A DNA stretch of 64,000 bases from an uncultured Clostridia bacterium. GTDB taxonomy: Bacteria; Bacillota_A; Clostridia; TANB77; CAG-508. Made by a program: the position numbers and the translations under genes. Shown in pieces: positions 54,801-63,299 of the stretch; within the stretch, counting starts at the first letter, position 1; every line of letters begins with the position of its first letter. The stretch lies in contig CANQQF010000004.1 of assembly GCA_947625985.1 (NCBI GenBank), positions 1 to 64,000 on the forward strand. The letters are read 5' to 3'. Below the pieces are notes generated by a model. It did not search any database. It saw nothing but the letters and a program-made list of their open reading frames with translations, and was not told where the DNA came from.

Positions 54801-56950
54801 AAGATGAAGAAAGTAAAACAAGTTGGTCTATTGGTCAAAATCCAAAACCTGATCAAAATAACTATAATGTTATATATGGATTTGGTTTTGCAAAATATAT
54901 TCATAAAAGTATGGGAGTAGAACAAGATCTAGAAGTTTTTGTTCCAAGAAATGACAGCGTTAAAGTTGGAATATTAAAGCTTAAAAATACTACCTTGCAT
55001 AAGAAAAAATTTAAGATTATACAATATATAGATTTAACAATGGGAGAAGATGAGATAAATACAAAAGGAAATTTAATTGTTAGATATGATAGAAATAATA
55101 ATATTCTATATTCTAAAAAATTAGTTCAAGATAGTTTACAAGATAATATTATTTATACAACAAGTAGTGAGATAGTTAATTCTTATACTGGTGATAAAAG
55201 AGATTTTTTAGGAAATGGAGGATTAAAAAATCCTGATGGTTTAATTAAAGTTGAATTAAATAATAATAATGGAATAGGAAAAGAAGCTTGTTTGGCATAT
55301 GAAATAGATATTGAACTTGATAGTCTTTCTCAAAAAGAAATATCTTTAGTTTTAGGAGCGGAAGAGACAGTAATAGATAGTAAAAATATAGCATACAAAT
55401 ATAGGAAAATTGAAAAATGTAAAGAAGAACTAAAAAATGTTAAACAATATTGGAAAGATTTATTAGGTAGATTACAAGTAGATACTCCATTAGAATCATT
55501 AAATATTTTTCTAAATGGATGGACTTTGTATCAAACAATTACCAGTAGAATTGTTGCTAGAAGTGGGTTTTACCAGTCAGGCGGAGCATATGGATTTAGA
55601 GATCAGTTACAAGATACTTTATGTTTAAAATTTATTGAGCCTAAAATGTTGGAAAAACAAATATACAAGCATGCTGCACATCAATTCATAGAAGGAGATG
55701 TTGAGCATTGGTGGCATGAAAGTGAAAATAAAGGAATTAGAACTAAGTTTTCAGATGATTTACTATGGTTAGTATATGCAGTATGTGAATATATTGAATT
55801 TTCTGGAGATTTTAGTATTCTAAAAAAGGAAATCAACTATTTACAGGGAGAAAAACTGCCAGAAAACATTGATGAAAAATATGATGTATATTTGCCTTCT
55901 TCAGAAATAGGTACTTTATATGAACATTGTATAAAGGCAATAGAGAGAAGTCTCGATTTTGGAGAGAATGGACTCCCTAAAATAGGAAGTGGGGATTGGA
56001 ATGATGGTTTTAATAAAATAGGAAACAAAGGAAAAGGAGAAAGTGTTTGGTTAGGATTTTTTCTATATACCATTTTGACGAGATTTATTCCAATATGTGA
56101 ACAACAGGGAGATGTTAAATTAGCAGAAAAGTATAAAAAGATACAAGTAGAATTGAAAAGATCTTTGAATGGAAATGCATGGGATGGCAGATGGTATAGA
56201 AGGGCATATATGGATAATGGACAAGTTCTTGGAAGCATGGAAAATGATGAGTGTAAAATAGACAGTATTGCTCAAAGTTGGAGTGTTATTTCAAACGCAG
56301 GAGATAATGACAAAAAATATATATCAATGGAAAGTTTGGAAAATCATTTAATAGACAGAGAAAATGGGATTATTAAATTATTGGATCCACCGTTTGAAAA
56401 AGGAAAAATTGATCCAGGATATATAAAATCATATCTTCCAGGGGTAAGAGAAAATGGAGGACAATACACACATTCCGCAATATGGGTAGTAATAGCTGAA
56501 AGTATTTTAGGATTTGGAGATAAGGCAGTGGAATTATATAGAATGATTAATCCAATTGAACATGCAAGAACAAAAGAAGCAGCTCAAAAATATAAAGTTG
56601 AGCCATATGTAATAGCTGCTGATATTTATGGTAATAAAAATTTAGCAGGTAGAGGTGGTTGGACATGGTATACAGGTTCAAGTAGTTGGTATTATAAGGC
56701 AGGTATTCAACATATACTTGGACTTAAAATTGAAAAAGGTATCATGAGTTTTTCACCATGTATACCTAAAGACTGGAAACAATATAAAATAAAATATAAG
56801 TGGAAAAAGAGCATATATAATATAAAAGTGGAAAATCCTGAAGGAAAAAACAATGGAGTTAAAAAGGTTTATTTAAATAATAAAGCTGTAGAAAATGCAA
56901 TAAAGCTAGAAGGAGAAGGAAAAATTTATAATGTAAAAATAATTTTATAA
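48857..56950 (+). CDS. NdvB-type cyclic beta-glucan synthase (GT84 / glycoamylase-like / GH94)
   Basis: A giant membrane enzyme of 2697 residues from the TTG at 48857, 6 nt after AAGGAGTGG. Domain order: helical N-terminal region; membrane helices (about 390-440); GT84 glucosyltransferase with DADTD (about 610) and SRWIRGDWQ; more membrane helices (about 790-840 and 920-960); a glycoamylase-like domain (about 1075-1315, WSGTAFEYLMP, PWGISEAAFN); two beta-sandwich regions (about 1430-1715 and 1900-2190); and a GH94 domain (about 2195-2694) with GSGDWNDG (2378-2385). In Gram-negatives this enzyme makes cyclic beta-1,2-glucan, with GH94 trimming by phosphorolysis. The same order is kept here. 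Confidence 0.92.
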   Translation: MKVNKILQISGTMLTKEQLQKHLEKIASEQNITIKSQKETYPVPHMLENFKMIQEVYQVLNEHLKLGITIHPAGEWILDNLYAIEETVKMIQRELTLKKYINFPGIINGNYAGFARVYVLASEIIAYTDNDIKRENLEEYLISYQNKKTLSMDEIWNIGIFLQIAVIENIAQICKSIYASQMQKLKAENIVERIVENKEKQLKEPLKKIEGFEEIVYPNTRYSFIEYMSFILKRYGKKGYSFLRVLEETVEMTGTTISDVIKKEHFDIAMKKVLMGNGITSIKELQRLNFLDMFERINGVEDLLKQDPAGIYEFMDYKTKEYYRTKIKEIANTTRISEIYITKKIIELAKQKDIFLKEAHIGYYIIGNGINDLYDALGYKNSRKMKIRNKVKFYIFSIISLSSILSLVTTLSLKVHQINFGLFLIGFLIFFIPASEIVIQLIQWMLGKFVKPKMIPKLDMQKGIPEEYATMVVIPTILNSSKKTKQLIKKLEVFYLANKSKNIYFTLLGDCTESKNKQMPFDEDIIKTGKETIQKLNEKYKVKENEFPIFNFIYRKRKWNEKQGKYLGWERKRGMLYQLNEFLLGKEQEDFQVNTLEGNVPKIKYIITLDADTDLVLNSAFELVGAMTHILNLPVIDERTNTVIDGYGLIQPRVGVNLEISNKNLFTKIFAGAGGIDLYTNAISDMYQDNFEEGIFTGKGIYDLQVFQRVMKNKIPENTVLSHDLLEGSYVRTGLATDIVIMDGYPEKYNSFMSRLSRWIRGDWQILKWLKRKSSLNMLSKYKIFDNLRRSIFEISIMIGYIFLLIINIFYKKITFGFSIGLTIIVILPFILELLNLIIFKKQGEQKQKTFTPQISGVKGAFFRAVITFGCLPYKAYTSIKAITKTLYRVCITHKNMLEWTTSEEAERQAKTDIWSYLNQMWFNLLSGVIAITIGVYRINAFSLISGIIWVLTPILMCYISREETELKPVQKITEEDQKYIFEIGKKTWSFFEKFLNKRNNYLIPDNYQEDRKEVIIPRTSSTNIGLSMLAVIAAYDLKYINLERCMDLLNNIITTISELPKWNGHLYNWYEIRKKEPLIPRYISTVDSGNFVGYLYVTKSFLIEILKNTKEKERPNINNNQIKNQIEIVGNMIEETNFSLLYHKEHQIFSIGFNIEENKLTDSYYDLLASEARQASLVAIAKKDVPVKHWSSLSRTLTTVGKYKGLISWSGTAFEYLMPNINMKNYKGSLLDESCKFMLMNQMEYTKKLNIPWGISEAAFNVKDLHSNYQYKAFGIPWLGLKRGLADEMVVSSYGSILAINEIPKDVVKNLKVLDEQGMYNKYGFYEAIDYTPERVEKGKRASVVKTYMAHHQALILLSINNFFNNNIFQKRFSDNPEIEAVNILLQERIPEKVIITKENKEKVEKPKYFDYENYTKQTYRKIDTRIVKGNVISNEDYTVAMNQYGMGFSKYKDIYINRFKETKPYNQGIQFYIKNIKSKSIWNMSYEKDEESQYKVSFMPDKNEIEKINGSIKSKIESIVVPNEPVEIRRLSLENIGNDEEVLEITSFFEPILSDKFQDYAHQAFNNLFLNFNFNNETDSIEIRRKSLYLKTSLYTEDESIGDVEYEIDKEKFLGRGNLGIPKMIKNSIPFSKHIGIVTDPIVALKKTVKVPVGKKVKINLIISVGENEEIVKENLIKYQSQENIKLAFDLSKVRVEEESRYLGIKGRDIELYQKLMTYIVFDNPIRSINIKKLPKDRYQKQEIWKYGISGDLPILLVKIKDVNDSYVIKEALKAYEYLKIKNIETELVIIDEEKHSYENYVKEEIETEILNNHMGFMKNIKGGIFHISKEEVSREDVSLIEFLATVVIDSSVGGIENNLRENEERYLEQYKLISDEPKKPGVVIEENEDIDILSNKENLKYYNEYGGFSEDGKQYLIRTNKENRLPTVWSHIMANEKFGTVITENMGGYTWYKNCRLNRVSTWHNDATLDIPSEIIFIKDEESKTSWSIGQNPKPDQNNYNVIYGFGFAKYIHKSMGVEQDLEVFVPRNDSVKVGILKLKNTTLHKKKFKIIQYIDLTMGEDEINTKGNLIVRYDRNNNILYSKKLVQDSLQDNIIYTTSSEIVNSYTGDKRDFLGNGGLKNPDGLIKVELNNNNGIGKEACLAYEIDIELDSLSQKEISLVLGAEETVIDSKNIAYKYRKIEKCKEELKNVKQYWKDLLGRLQVDTPLESLNIFLNGWTLYQTITSRIVARSGFYQSGGAYGFRDQLQDTLCLKFIEPKMLEKQIYKHAAHQFIEGDVEHWWHESENKGIRTKFSDDLLWLVYAVCEYIEFSGDFSILKKEINYLQGEKLPENIDEKYDVYLPSSEIGTLYEHCIKAIERSLDFGENGLPKIGSGDWNDGFNKIGNKGKGESVWLGFFLYTILTRFIPICEQQGDVKLAEKYKKIQVELKRSLNGNAWDGRWYRRAYMDNGQVLGSMENDECKIDSIAQSWSVISNAGDNDKKYISMESLENHLIDRENGIIKLLDPPFEKGKIDPGYIKSYLPGVRENGGQYTHSAIWVVIAESILGFGDKAVELYRMINPIEHARTKEAAQKYKVEPYVIAADIYGNKNLAGRGGWTWYTGSSSWYYKAGIQHILGLKIEKGIMSFSPCIPKDWKQYKIKYKWKKSIYNIKVENPEGKNNGVKKVYLNNKAVENAIKLEGEGKIYNVKIIL

Positions 56951-57053
56951 TATTACATTCATATTACGAAAAAATTACAAAAACACTTGTATAAAAAAAA
57001 TAATTGTGATATAAATATAATTAATGAAATCAAAAAAGAAAGGCGGAGTATTT

Positions 57054-57785
57054 GTGGAAGAAGATAGAGATGTAAAAACAATATTGATTGTTGATGATGA
57101 AGAACCAATAAGAAATATATTAATACACAATTTAAGTAAAGAAGGGTATAATGTAATTGAGGCAAGCGATGGATTAACAGCTGTTGATATGGCGTTAGAG
57201 AAGAAACCGGATTTAATTTTATTAGATATAATGTTACCAAAATTAGATGGATTATCTGTATGCAAAAGAATAAAAAATTCCATGAATGTACCTATTTTAA
57301 TGTTAACTGCAAAAGATGGAGAGATAGATAAGATATTAGGTCTTGAATTAGGTGCAGATGATTATATTACAAAGCCTTTTAGCGTTAGAGAACTAGTAGC
57401 AAGAGTTAAAGCAAATTTAAGAAAAATAGAAGTAAATGTTAATACAAATGAATCAGAAAAAGCTGATGATAAGAAAGATAGCAAGATAATTGTTGGTGAA
57501 TTAGAATTAGATGTTGAAAAATTTGAAGTAAAAGTTAGAGGGGAAATTATTGATTTAACTTTAAGAGAATTTGAAGTATTAAAATTCTTAGCAACACAAC
57601 CAGGACAAGTGGTAACAAGAGAGACTCTACTTGAAAAAGTATGGGGATATGAATATTATGGAGATATAAGGACAGTAGATGTTACAGTAAGAAGAATCCG
57701 TGAAAAAATAGAAAAAGATACTTCAACACCTCAAATATTAATAACTAAGCGAGGAGTTGGATATTATATAGATGATTCAAAGTAG
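57054..57785 (+). CDS. OmpR/PhoB-family response regulator (orphan)
   Basis: A 243-residue two-domain regulator. The receiver has LIVDDEEP, the phosphorylated Asp in LILLDIMLP, T in LTAKD, and KPF. The C-terminal winged helix (about 150-240) ends in TVDVTVRRIREKIEKD and ITKRGVGYYI. No histidine kinase gene is beside it. The GTG at 57054 follows AGGCGGAG; an upstream ATG ten codons earlier has no ribosome site. Confidence 0.9.
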   Translation: MEEDRDVKTILIVDDEEPIRNILIHNLSKEGYNVIEASDGLTAVDMALEKKPDLILLDIMLPKLDGLSVCKRIKNSMNVPILMLTAKDGEIDKILGLELGADDYITKPFSVRELVARVKANLRKIEVNVNTNESEKADDKKDSKIIVGELELDVEKFEVKVRGEIIDLTLREFEVLKFLATQPGQVVTRETLLEKVWGYEYYGDIRTVDVTVRRIREKIEKDTSTPQILITKRGVGYYIDDSK

Positions 57786-57830
57786 TAAAATAATATAAAA
57801 GATAACTAAGTTGAATTGTATTGCATAATT

Positions 57831-57868
57831 TGTCGTAGCCTATGTAATGTTTTATTGGCTACGACAAT
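57831..57868. repeat. 11-bp perfect inverted repeat between the regulator and ispG
   Basis: TTGTCGTAGCC (57831-57841) and GGCTACGACAA (57858-57868) around a 16-nt loop. The stem is GC-rich for this genome. The T-run after it is weak, so it may be a terminator, or a leader hairpin or operator before ispG. Confidence 0.55.
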
Positions 57869-57911
57869 AATGTTTTTATAATTAAAAAAGTATTTAATAA
57901 GGAGCAATGAA

Positions 57912-58967
57912 ATGATACATAGAAATAATACAAGAAAAATTATGGTTGGAAATGTTCAGATAGGTGGACAAAATAGGGTTGTTATACAATCAATGTGTAA
58001 TACTAAAACAAAGGATATACATGCTACTGTAGAACAAATTTTACAATTGGAAAAAATAGGCTGTGAAATAATTAGAGTTGCTTGTTTAGATATAGAAGAT
58101 GCACAAGCTATAAAGGAAATAAAAAAACAGATTCATATACCAATAGTTGCAGATATTCACTTTGATTATAAAATTGCGTTAGAAGCTATTAAATCAGGTG
58201 TTGATAAAGTTAGAATTAATCCAGGAAATATTGGATCTGAAGAAAAAGTTAAAGCGGTTGTAGATGCTTGTAAAGAAAAGAATTTACCAATTAGAATAGG
58301 TGTAAATGGAGGATCTTTAGAAAAAGATTTACTCGAAAAATATGGAAAACCTACAGCAAAAGCAATGGTTGAAAGTGCAAAGAGACATGTAGAAATATTG
58401 GAAAAATTAGAATTTTTTGATATTGCTATTTCATTAAAAGCTTCAACATTAGATTTATGTATTGAAGCTTATGAAGAAGCAGCAAAAACTTTTGATTATC
58501 CATTACATTTAGGGATAACTGAATCAGGAACAGAATTTAGTGGAACAATTAAATCAAGTATTGGTCTTGGAATAATGTTAAGAGAGGGAATAGGAGACAC
58601 TATAAGGGTATCATTATCAGATGATCCTGTTAAAGAAGTACCAGTAGCTAAAGAAATTTTAAAAGATTGTAATTTATATTCAAAGGTTCCTACATTAATT
58701 GCATGTCCTACATGTGGAAGAACTCAAATTAATTTAATTCCAATGGCAAAAGAAGTTGAAGATTTTTTGCAGACTATTCAATCAGATATAACTGTAGCTG
58801 TAATGGGATGTGCTGTTAATGGACCTGGAGAAGCTAGAGAAGCAGATATTGGAATAGCAGGAGGAATAGATGAAGGGCTTTTATTTAAAAAGGGAAAGAT
58901 TATAAAAAAAGTACCTCAAAATGAGATAGTTAAAGTTTTAAAACAAGAAATATTAAAGATGATATAG
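57912..58967 (+). CDS. ispG: 4-hydroxy-3-methylbut-2-en-1-yl diphosphate synthase
   Basis: Penultimate enzyme of the MEP isoprenoid pathway (GcpE). 351 residues, with the N-terminal TIM barrel ([31 protein letters not shown]) and the C-terminal 4Fe-4S half ([26 protein letters not shown]). The next MEP gene, ispH, follows 15 nt later. It starts with ATG behind AAGGAGC. Confidence 0.96.
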   Translation: MIHRNNTRKIMVGNVQIGGQNRVVIQSMCNTKTKDIHATVEQILQLEKIGCEIIRVACLDIEDAQAIKEIKKQIHIPIVADIHFDYKIALEAIKSGVDKVRINPGNIGSEEKVKAVVDACKEKNLPIRIGVNGGSLEKDLLEKYGKPTAKAMVESAKRHVEILEKLEFFDIAISLKASTLDLCIEAYEEAAKTFDYPLHLGITESGTEFSGTIKSSIGLGIMLREGIGDTIRVSLSDDPVKEVPVAKEILKDCNLYSKVPTLIACPTCGRTQINLIPMAKEVEDFLQTIQSDITVAVMGCAVNGPGEAREADIGIAGGIDEGLLFKKGKIIKKVPQNEIVKVLKQEILKMI

Positions 58968-58982
58968 GAAAGGTTTAAATAT

Positions 58983-59855
58983 ATGGAAGTTATAGTTGGA
59001 AAAACAGCAGGATTCTGTTATGGAGTTAAAAGAGCTGTTGAAGGTGCAAAAAAAGAAATAAAAAATTCAAAGAAAAAAATATATTGTCTTGGTGAGATAG
59101 TACATAATAAAGAAGTTGTAAAAAATCTGGAAGAAAGAGGAATAGAATTTATTGAGAAACCAGACGAAGTAAAACAAAATGATAGTTTAACCATTATACG
59201 TGCACATGGAATACCAAAACAAATTTATAGAATGTGTAATGAAAAAAGTATTCAAATAGCAGACTATACTTGTCCAAAAGTTTTAAGAATCCATGAAATA
59301 GCAGAAGAGTATAATAAAAAAGGATATTATATTGTTTTAATTGGTTCAAAAAAACATCCAGAAAATATTGGTACGATTAGTTTTTGCGGAGAAAAAATGT
59401 CAGTTATTGAAAATATGGAAGATGTTGAAAGAGTTATAGAGGAAATAAAAAATTCAGGACATAGTAAATGTTTAGTAATTGCTCAAACAACATATCATAT
59501 AGAAAGATTTAAAAAAATTGAAAAAATGATAGAAGAAAGATTGCCTGATAAAATACAGCTTGAAGTAAAAAATACCATTTGTGAAGCTACTGCTGTAAGG
59601 CAAAAAGAAACAGAAGAATTGTCAAAAAAAGTAGATAAAATGATTATAATTGGTGGAAATAATAGTTCAAATACTAAAAAACTTTATGAAGTTGCTAAAC
59701 AAAATTGTGCAAATTCAATATGTATAGAAACAAAAAATGATTTAAAAAAAGAAGATTTGTGCAAATGTAAGAAGATAGGAGTTATGGCAGGAGCATCAAC
59801 TCCAAGAGAGAGTATAGAAGAAGTAGTAAATAAAATCAAAGAAAGTTCAGAGTAA
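58983..59855 (+). CDS. ispH: 4-hydroxy-3-methylbut-2-enyl diphosphate reductase
   Basis: Last enzyme of the MEP pathway. 290 residues, with cluster cysteines in AGFCYGVKRAV (Cys12), DYTCPKV and NTICEAT, plus the His motifs VIRAHG and TTYH, and GASTPRESI near the end. In many clostridia IspH is fused to S1 domains; this one is not. AAAGG precedes the ATG. Confidence 0.96.
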   Translation: MEVIVGKTAGFCYGVKRAVEGAKKEIKNSKKKIYCLGEIVHNKEVVKNLEERGIEFIEKPDEVKQNDSLTIIRAHGIPKQIYRMCNEKSIQIADYTCPKVLRIHEIAEEYNKKGYYIVLIGSKKHPENIGTISFCGEKMSVIENMEDVERVIEEIKNSGHSKCLVIAQTTYHIERFKKIEKMIEERLPDKIQLEVKNTICEATAVRQKETEELSKKVDKMIIIGGNNSSNTKKLYEVAKQNCANSICIETKNDLKKEDLCKCKKIGVMAGASTPRESIEEVVNKIKESSE

Positions 59856-59871
59856 AATCTGAACTTTTTTT
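59842..59871. terminator. Bidirectional terminator of ispH and the PBP gene
   Basis: AAAGTTCAGA (59842-59851) pairs with TCTGAACTTT (59858-59867) around a 6-nt loop, followed by T-run to 59871. The stop of ispH lies in the loop. The minus-strand gene ends at 59876. Confidence 0.85.
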
Positions 59872-59875
59872 GATT

Positions 59876-62227
59876 TTAATGAGCATCTGTTAATGCTTGT
59901 TTTAAAGTTACGTGAATAACAGAACCTTCTTCAACTGTTGAGTCTTTAGTATAGTCTTGGCTAGTAACAATTCCAGCACCATCGAAAGTAATGTTTAGAT
60001 TTTTAGCTTTAAGAGCATTAGTTGCTTGAGGTAGAGTCATTCCCATTAAATCTGGAACTGTAATATTTGATGTTCTTACTGTGTTTTCAGAAGAGTATAG
60101 AACAACTATTGAGTCTTTTTGTAAAGAAATACCAGGTTTTGGTACTTGATCTTGTATTAGTAAAGTGTTTGGATCACCCTCAACTTTTATTTTTGAATTT
60201 AATCCTGCATTTTTTAATACTTTTTTTGCTTCTGTAACTGTTTTGTTTCGTATATCAGGTACTATAATTAAATTGTCAGATGATGTATCAGATGCTACCT
60301 TTTCTGAATCAGAAGGAATTCCTAAATAAGGAAGTATTTCTGATAGCATTTGTGAAACTACTGGACCTGCAACTTGTCCTCCTTGGTGACTATCACCATG
60401 TGGATCATATAATGTTAATAATATAACTACATTTGTATTTTCAACAGGTGAAATAGCAGCATAAGAAGCGACATATCCTTCTTTTTTGTTTGCTTCAGTT
60501 GGCTCAGAAGTACCAGTTTTACCACCTACAGAATATCCTGAAACAGCTCCATTTTTACCAGTACCTTCTACAACAACAGATTCCATCATTGATTTTACTT
60601 TTTCAGCAGTTTCTTTAGATATAACCTGACGTACAGAAGAAACAGGAACTTCGGTTATAGCATTTGTTTCTGTATTTGTTATAGATTTTACTATTCTGGG
60701 TTTCATTAATATGCCATCATTTGCAACAGCAGAAATAGCTGTAATCATTTGAATAGGGGTAATGTTAAGTCTTTGACCAAAAGACATTGTTGCTAATTCA
60801 ACAGGTCCAACATTTTCAAGTGGAGTAAACAGGCTATTTTCTTCTCCTGCAACATCTATTCCAGTTTTGTTAAATAAACCAAAAGCTTCGTAATATTTAT
60901 ATAATGTTGAAGCTTTTATTCTTTTTCCTAATTGCATGAAAGCCGGATTACAAGAATTCTCTAGTGCTTGCCTTAAGCTTTGCGAACCATGAGGATTATC
61001 TCTCCAACAAGATATTTTTGTTCCATCTGAAAATTCTTCAAAACCTTTACAAAAGAAATCTCCTGAAATATCTGGTTGAGTTATGTTTTCTTCTAAAGCT
61101 ACAGAAGAAGTTATAACTTTAAAGACAGAACCAGGCTCATATAATTCTGAAATTGATTTACTTTTCCACATTTCATATAAAGAACTAACTTTTTCTTCAT
61201 CAGAAAGAGACGCATATGTTTTTGATAATTTTTCATTTGGAATAAACGGATCGTTTAAATTGTAGTCAGGATAGGAAGCCATACCTAGAACATCTCCACT
61301 TTTAGGATCCATAACTATTACATTTCCACCTCGACTGCAAGAATTATTTTCTACAGCTTCTTTTAAATGTTTTTCAATAATTTTTTGTATGTTTAAATCG
61401 ATAGTTAAGGTTAAGTCACTTCCATTTTGAGCTGCAATATATTTTTCTTCAGTATTTGGTATTTCATCCTGATTTCCTGCTTGATAACTTATTATTTTTC
61501 CAGGAGTACCTGTTAATACAGAATCCCATTTAGACTCTATACCGGTTAAACCCTGATTATCATTACCACAGAAGCCTAATATATGAGAAGCAACATTACC
61601 ATTTGGGTAATATCTTTTTGAATCTTCATCAATATTAATTCCTATAGTAATTTTATTTTCATCCATCCAAGTTTTCAATTTATCAATTTTTTCATTTTCA
61701 ACTTTTTTTATAATAGTTTCAACTTTAGACGTACTATTAACCTTTGCAAGAGTTTCATCATAGTTTAGAGAAAATATATCTGATAATCCTTTAGCAATAT
61801 TAGCTTTTAATTTTTGAGTATCTTCAACTGAATCGCAAACAAGTTTGTTTGGATTAATAGTTACAGTATTTACTTGAGCGCTAATTGCTAGATATTTTTT
61901 TGTAGAATCATAAATATTTCCACGTTTAGGACTAATAATTTGATTAATAGTTTGTTGCTTATATGCTAGTTCTTTTAAGTTATTTCCTTCTACAAATTGA
62001 AGATATGAAACTTTAATAAGAAGAAGAATAAAAATAACCATTATGACGAAAAAAGTTACTAAAAGCTTTTTGGCATATATTAAATTTTTTGTTTTAAAAG
62101 GTGTATTAAGTTTAACCACGTTATTTAAAGGTGGTGTAATATCTTCTTTTTTATATATTAATTCTGATTTTTTCTTAGGTTTTTTTGAAGAAACTTTTTT
62201 ACCTTTCTTATATTTCTTTTTATTCAT
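59876..62227 (-). CDS. Class B penicillin-binding protein with two PASTA domains (SpoVD/FtsI type)
   Basis: A 783-residue transpeptidase. A basic cytoplasmic start, one membrane helix (about 52-73), a PBP dimer domain (about 100-270), and the transpeptidase with SVFK (Ser about 368), SCN (about 424) and KTGT (about 569). Two PASTA domains follow (about 655-710 and 718-780: VPDIRNKTVTEAKKVLK and VPDLMGMTLPQATNALK). SpoVD makes spore cortex and FtsI makes the septum; PASTA domains occur in both, so the exact role is open. It is transcribed alone. Confidence 0.9.
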   Translation of the reverse strand: MNKKKYKKGKKVSSKKPKKKSELIYKKEDITPPLNNVVKLNTPFKTKNLIYAKKLLVTFFVIMVIFILLLIKVSYLQFVEGNNLKELAYKQQTINQIISPKRGNIYDSTKKYLAISAQVNTVTINPNKLVCDSVEDTQKLKANIAKGLSDIFSLNYDETLAKVNSTSKVETIIKKVENEKIDKLKTWMDENKITIGINIDEDSKRYYPNGNVASHILGFCGNDNQGLTGIESKWDSVLTGTPGKIISYQAGNQDEIPNTEEKYIAAQNGSDLTLTIDLNIQKIIEKHLKEAVENNSCSRGGNVIVMDPKSGDVLGMASYPDYNLNDPFIPNEKLSKTYASLSDEEKVSSLYEMWKSKSISELYEPGSVFKVITSSVALEENITQPDISGDFFCKGFEEFSDGTKISCWRDNPHGSQSLRQALENSCNPAFMQLGKRIKASTLYKYYEAFGLFNKTGIDVAGEENSLFTPLENVGPVELATMSFGQRLNITPIQMITAISAVANDGILMKPRIVKSITNTETNAITEVPVSSVRQVISKETAEKVKSMMESVVVEGTGKNGAVSGYSVGGKTGTSEPTEANKKEGYVASYAAISPVENTNVVILLTLYDPHGDSHQGGQVAGPVVSQMLSEILPYLGIPSDSEKVASDTSSDNLIIVPDIRNKTVTEAKKVLKNAGLNSKIKVEGDPNTLLIQDQVPKPGISLQKDSIVVLYSSENTVRTSNITVPDLMGMTLPQATNALKAKNLNITFDGAGIVTSQDYTKDSTVEEGSVIHVTLKQALTDAH

Positions 62228-62339
62228 AAGTTCACCATTTATATATAATTTTTCAATGATATTCTATATTAAAAACTTTAAAAAATCAACTAAAAAAGAG
62301 TAATTGTAAAAAAGTTACACAATAGACATATAAATGTAA

Positions 62340-62368
62340 TTGAAAAAATAAAGAAAAAAATGTATAAT
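62340..62368 (+). promoter_or_regulatory. Promoter of rsmA
   Basis: TTGAAA (62340-62345), a 17-nt spacer and TATAAT (62363-62368), about 20 nt before the AAGGAGA ribosome site. Confidence 0.7.
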
Positions 62369-62387
62369 ATATAAGAAGGAGAAGTTA

Positions 62388-63233
62388 ATGAGTAGTTTAA
62401 AAGATACTAAATTTCTAATGAAAAAATATAATATAAGAGCAAATAAAAATTTAGGTCAAAACTTTTTAATAAATGATAATGTAATTGAATATATTGTTGA
62501 TAGTGCAGAAATTGAAAGTGAAGACTTAGTAATAGAAATAGGACCAGGTTTAGGCACATTAACAAGTAAATTGTTAGAAAAGGCAAAAAAAGTAATTTGT
62601 ATAGAATTAGATAAAAGAATGGTTGAAATACTAAAAGATAGATTTAGTTTATATGATTCTTTTGAAATAATTCAAAATGATATACTTAAATTAGATTTAA
62701 AAAGTTTAATAGCAAATAACAGGAAAGAATATAAAAATATAAAAGTTGTAGCAAATCTCCCATATTATATAACTACGCAAATTTTAACAAAATTGTTAGA
62801 AGATAAACTAGATATAGAAAGTATAACAGTAATGATTCAAAAAGAAGTAGCAGATAGACTAGTAGAAAAACCAGGAGGTAAAAATACAGGAGCAATAACT
62901 TATTGTATTGACTATTATTGTAAAGCAAAAAAAATTATAGAAGTTTCTAATGAATCTTTTATACCTGAACCAAGAGTTATCTCAGAAGTAATTAAATTAA
63001 CCCTTAGAAAAGAATTACCTGTAAAAGTTAACAATGAAGAGGAGTTATTTAAAGTAATAAAAGTTGCTTTTATGCAAAGAAGAAAAACCTTAGTAAATAG
63101 TCTAACAAATGCAAAAGTATTTGAAAAAAAAGAAGATGCTATACAACTTTTAAAAAAATTAGGAATAGATGAAAATATTAGACCTGAAAAATTACAGTTA
63201 GAAGATTTTGCAAATATTTGCAACAATTTATAA
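62388..63233 (+). CDS. rsmA: 16S rRNA dimethyladenosine methyltransferase (KsgA)
   Basis: A 281-residue SAM-dependent enzyme that dimethylates two adenines near the 3' end of 16S rRNA. Key motifs: NLGQNFLIN, IGPGLGTLTSKLL (SAM loop), CIELDKRM, and the catalytic NLPYYIT. The C-terminal KsgA domain (about 195-280) has FMQRRKTLVNSL and LQLEDFANI. It starts with ATG after AGAAGGAGAAG. Confidence 0.96.
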   Translation: MSSLKDTKFLMKKYNIRANKNLGQNFLINDNVIEYIVDSAEIESEDLVIEIGPGLGTLTSKLLEKAKKVICIELDKRMVEILKDRFSLYDSFEIIQNDILKLDLKSLIANNRKEYKNIKVVANLPYYITTQILTKLLEDKLDIESITVMIQKEVADRLVEKPGGKNTGAITYCIDYYCKAKKIIEVSNESFIPEPRVISEVIKLTLRKELPVKVNNEEELFKVIKVAFMQRRKTLVNSLTNAKVFEKKEDAIQLLKKLGIDENIRPEKLQLEDFANICNNL

Positions 63234-63299
63234 AAATTACTATGAAAAGAGTATTAAATATGTTATAATAATAAATAAGAATATATTAGGAGAAAAAAT

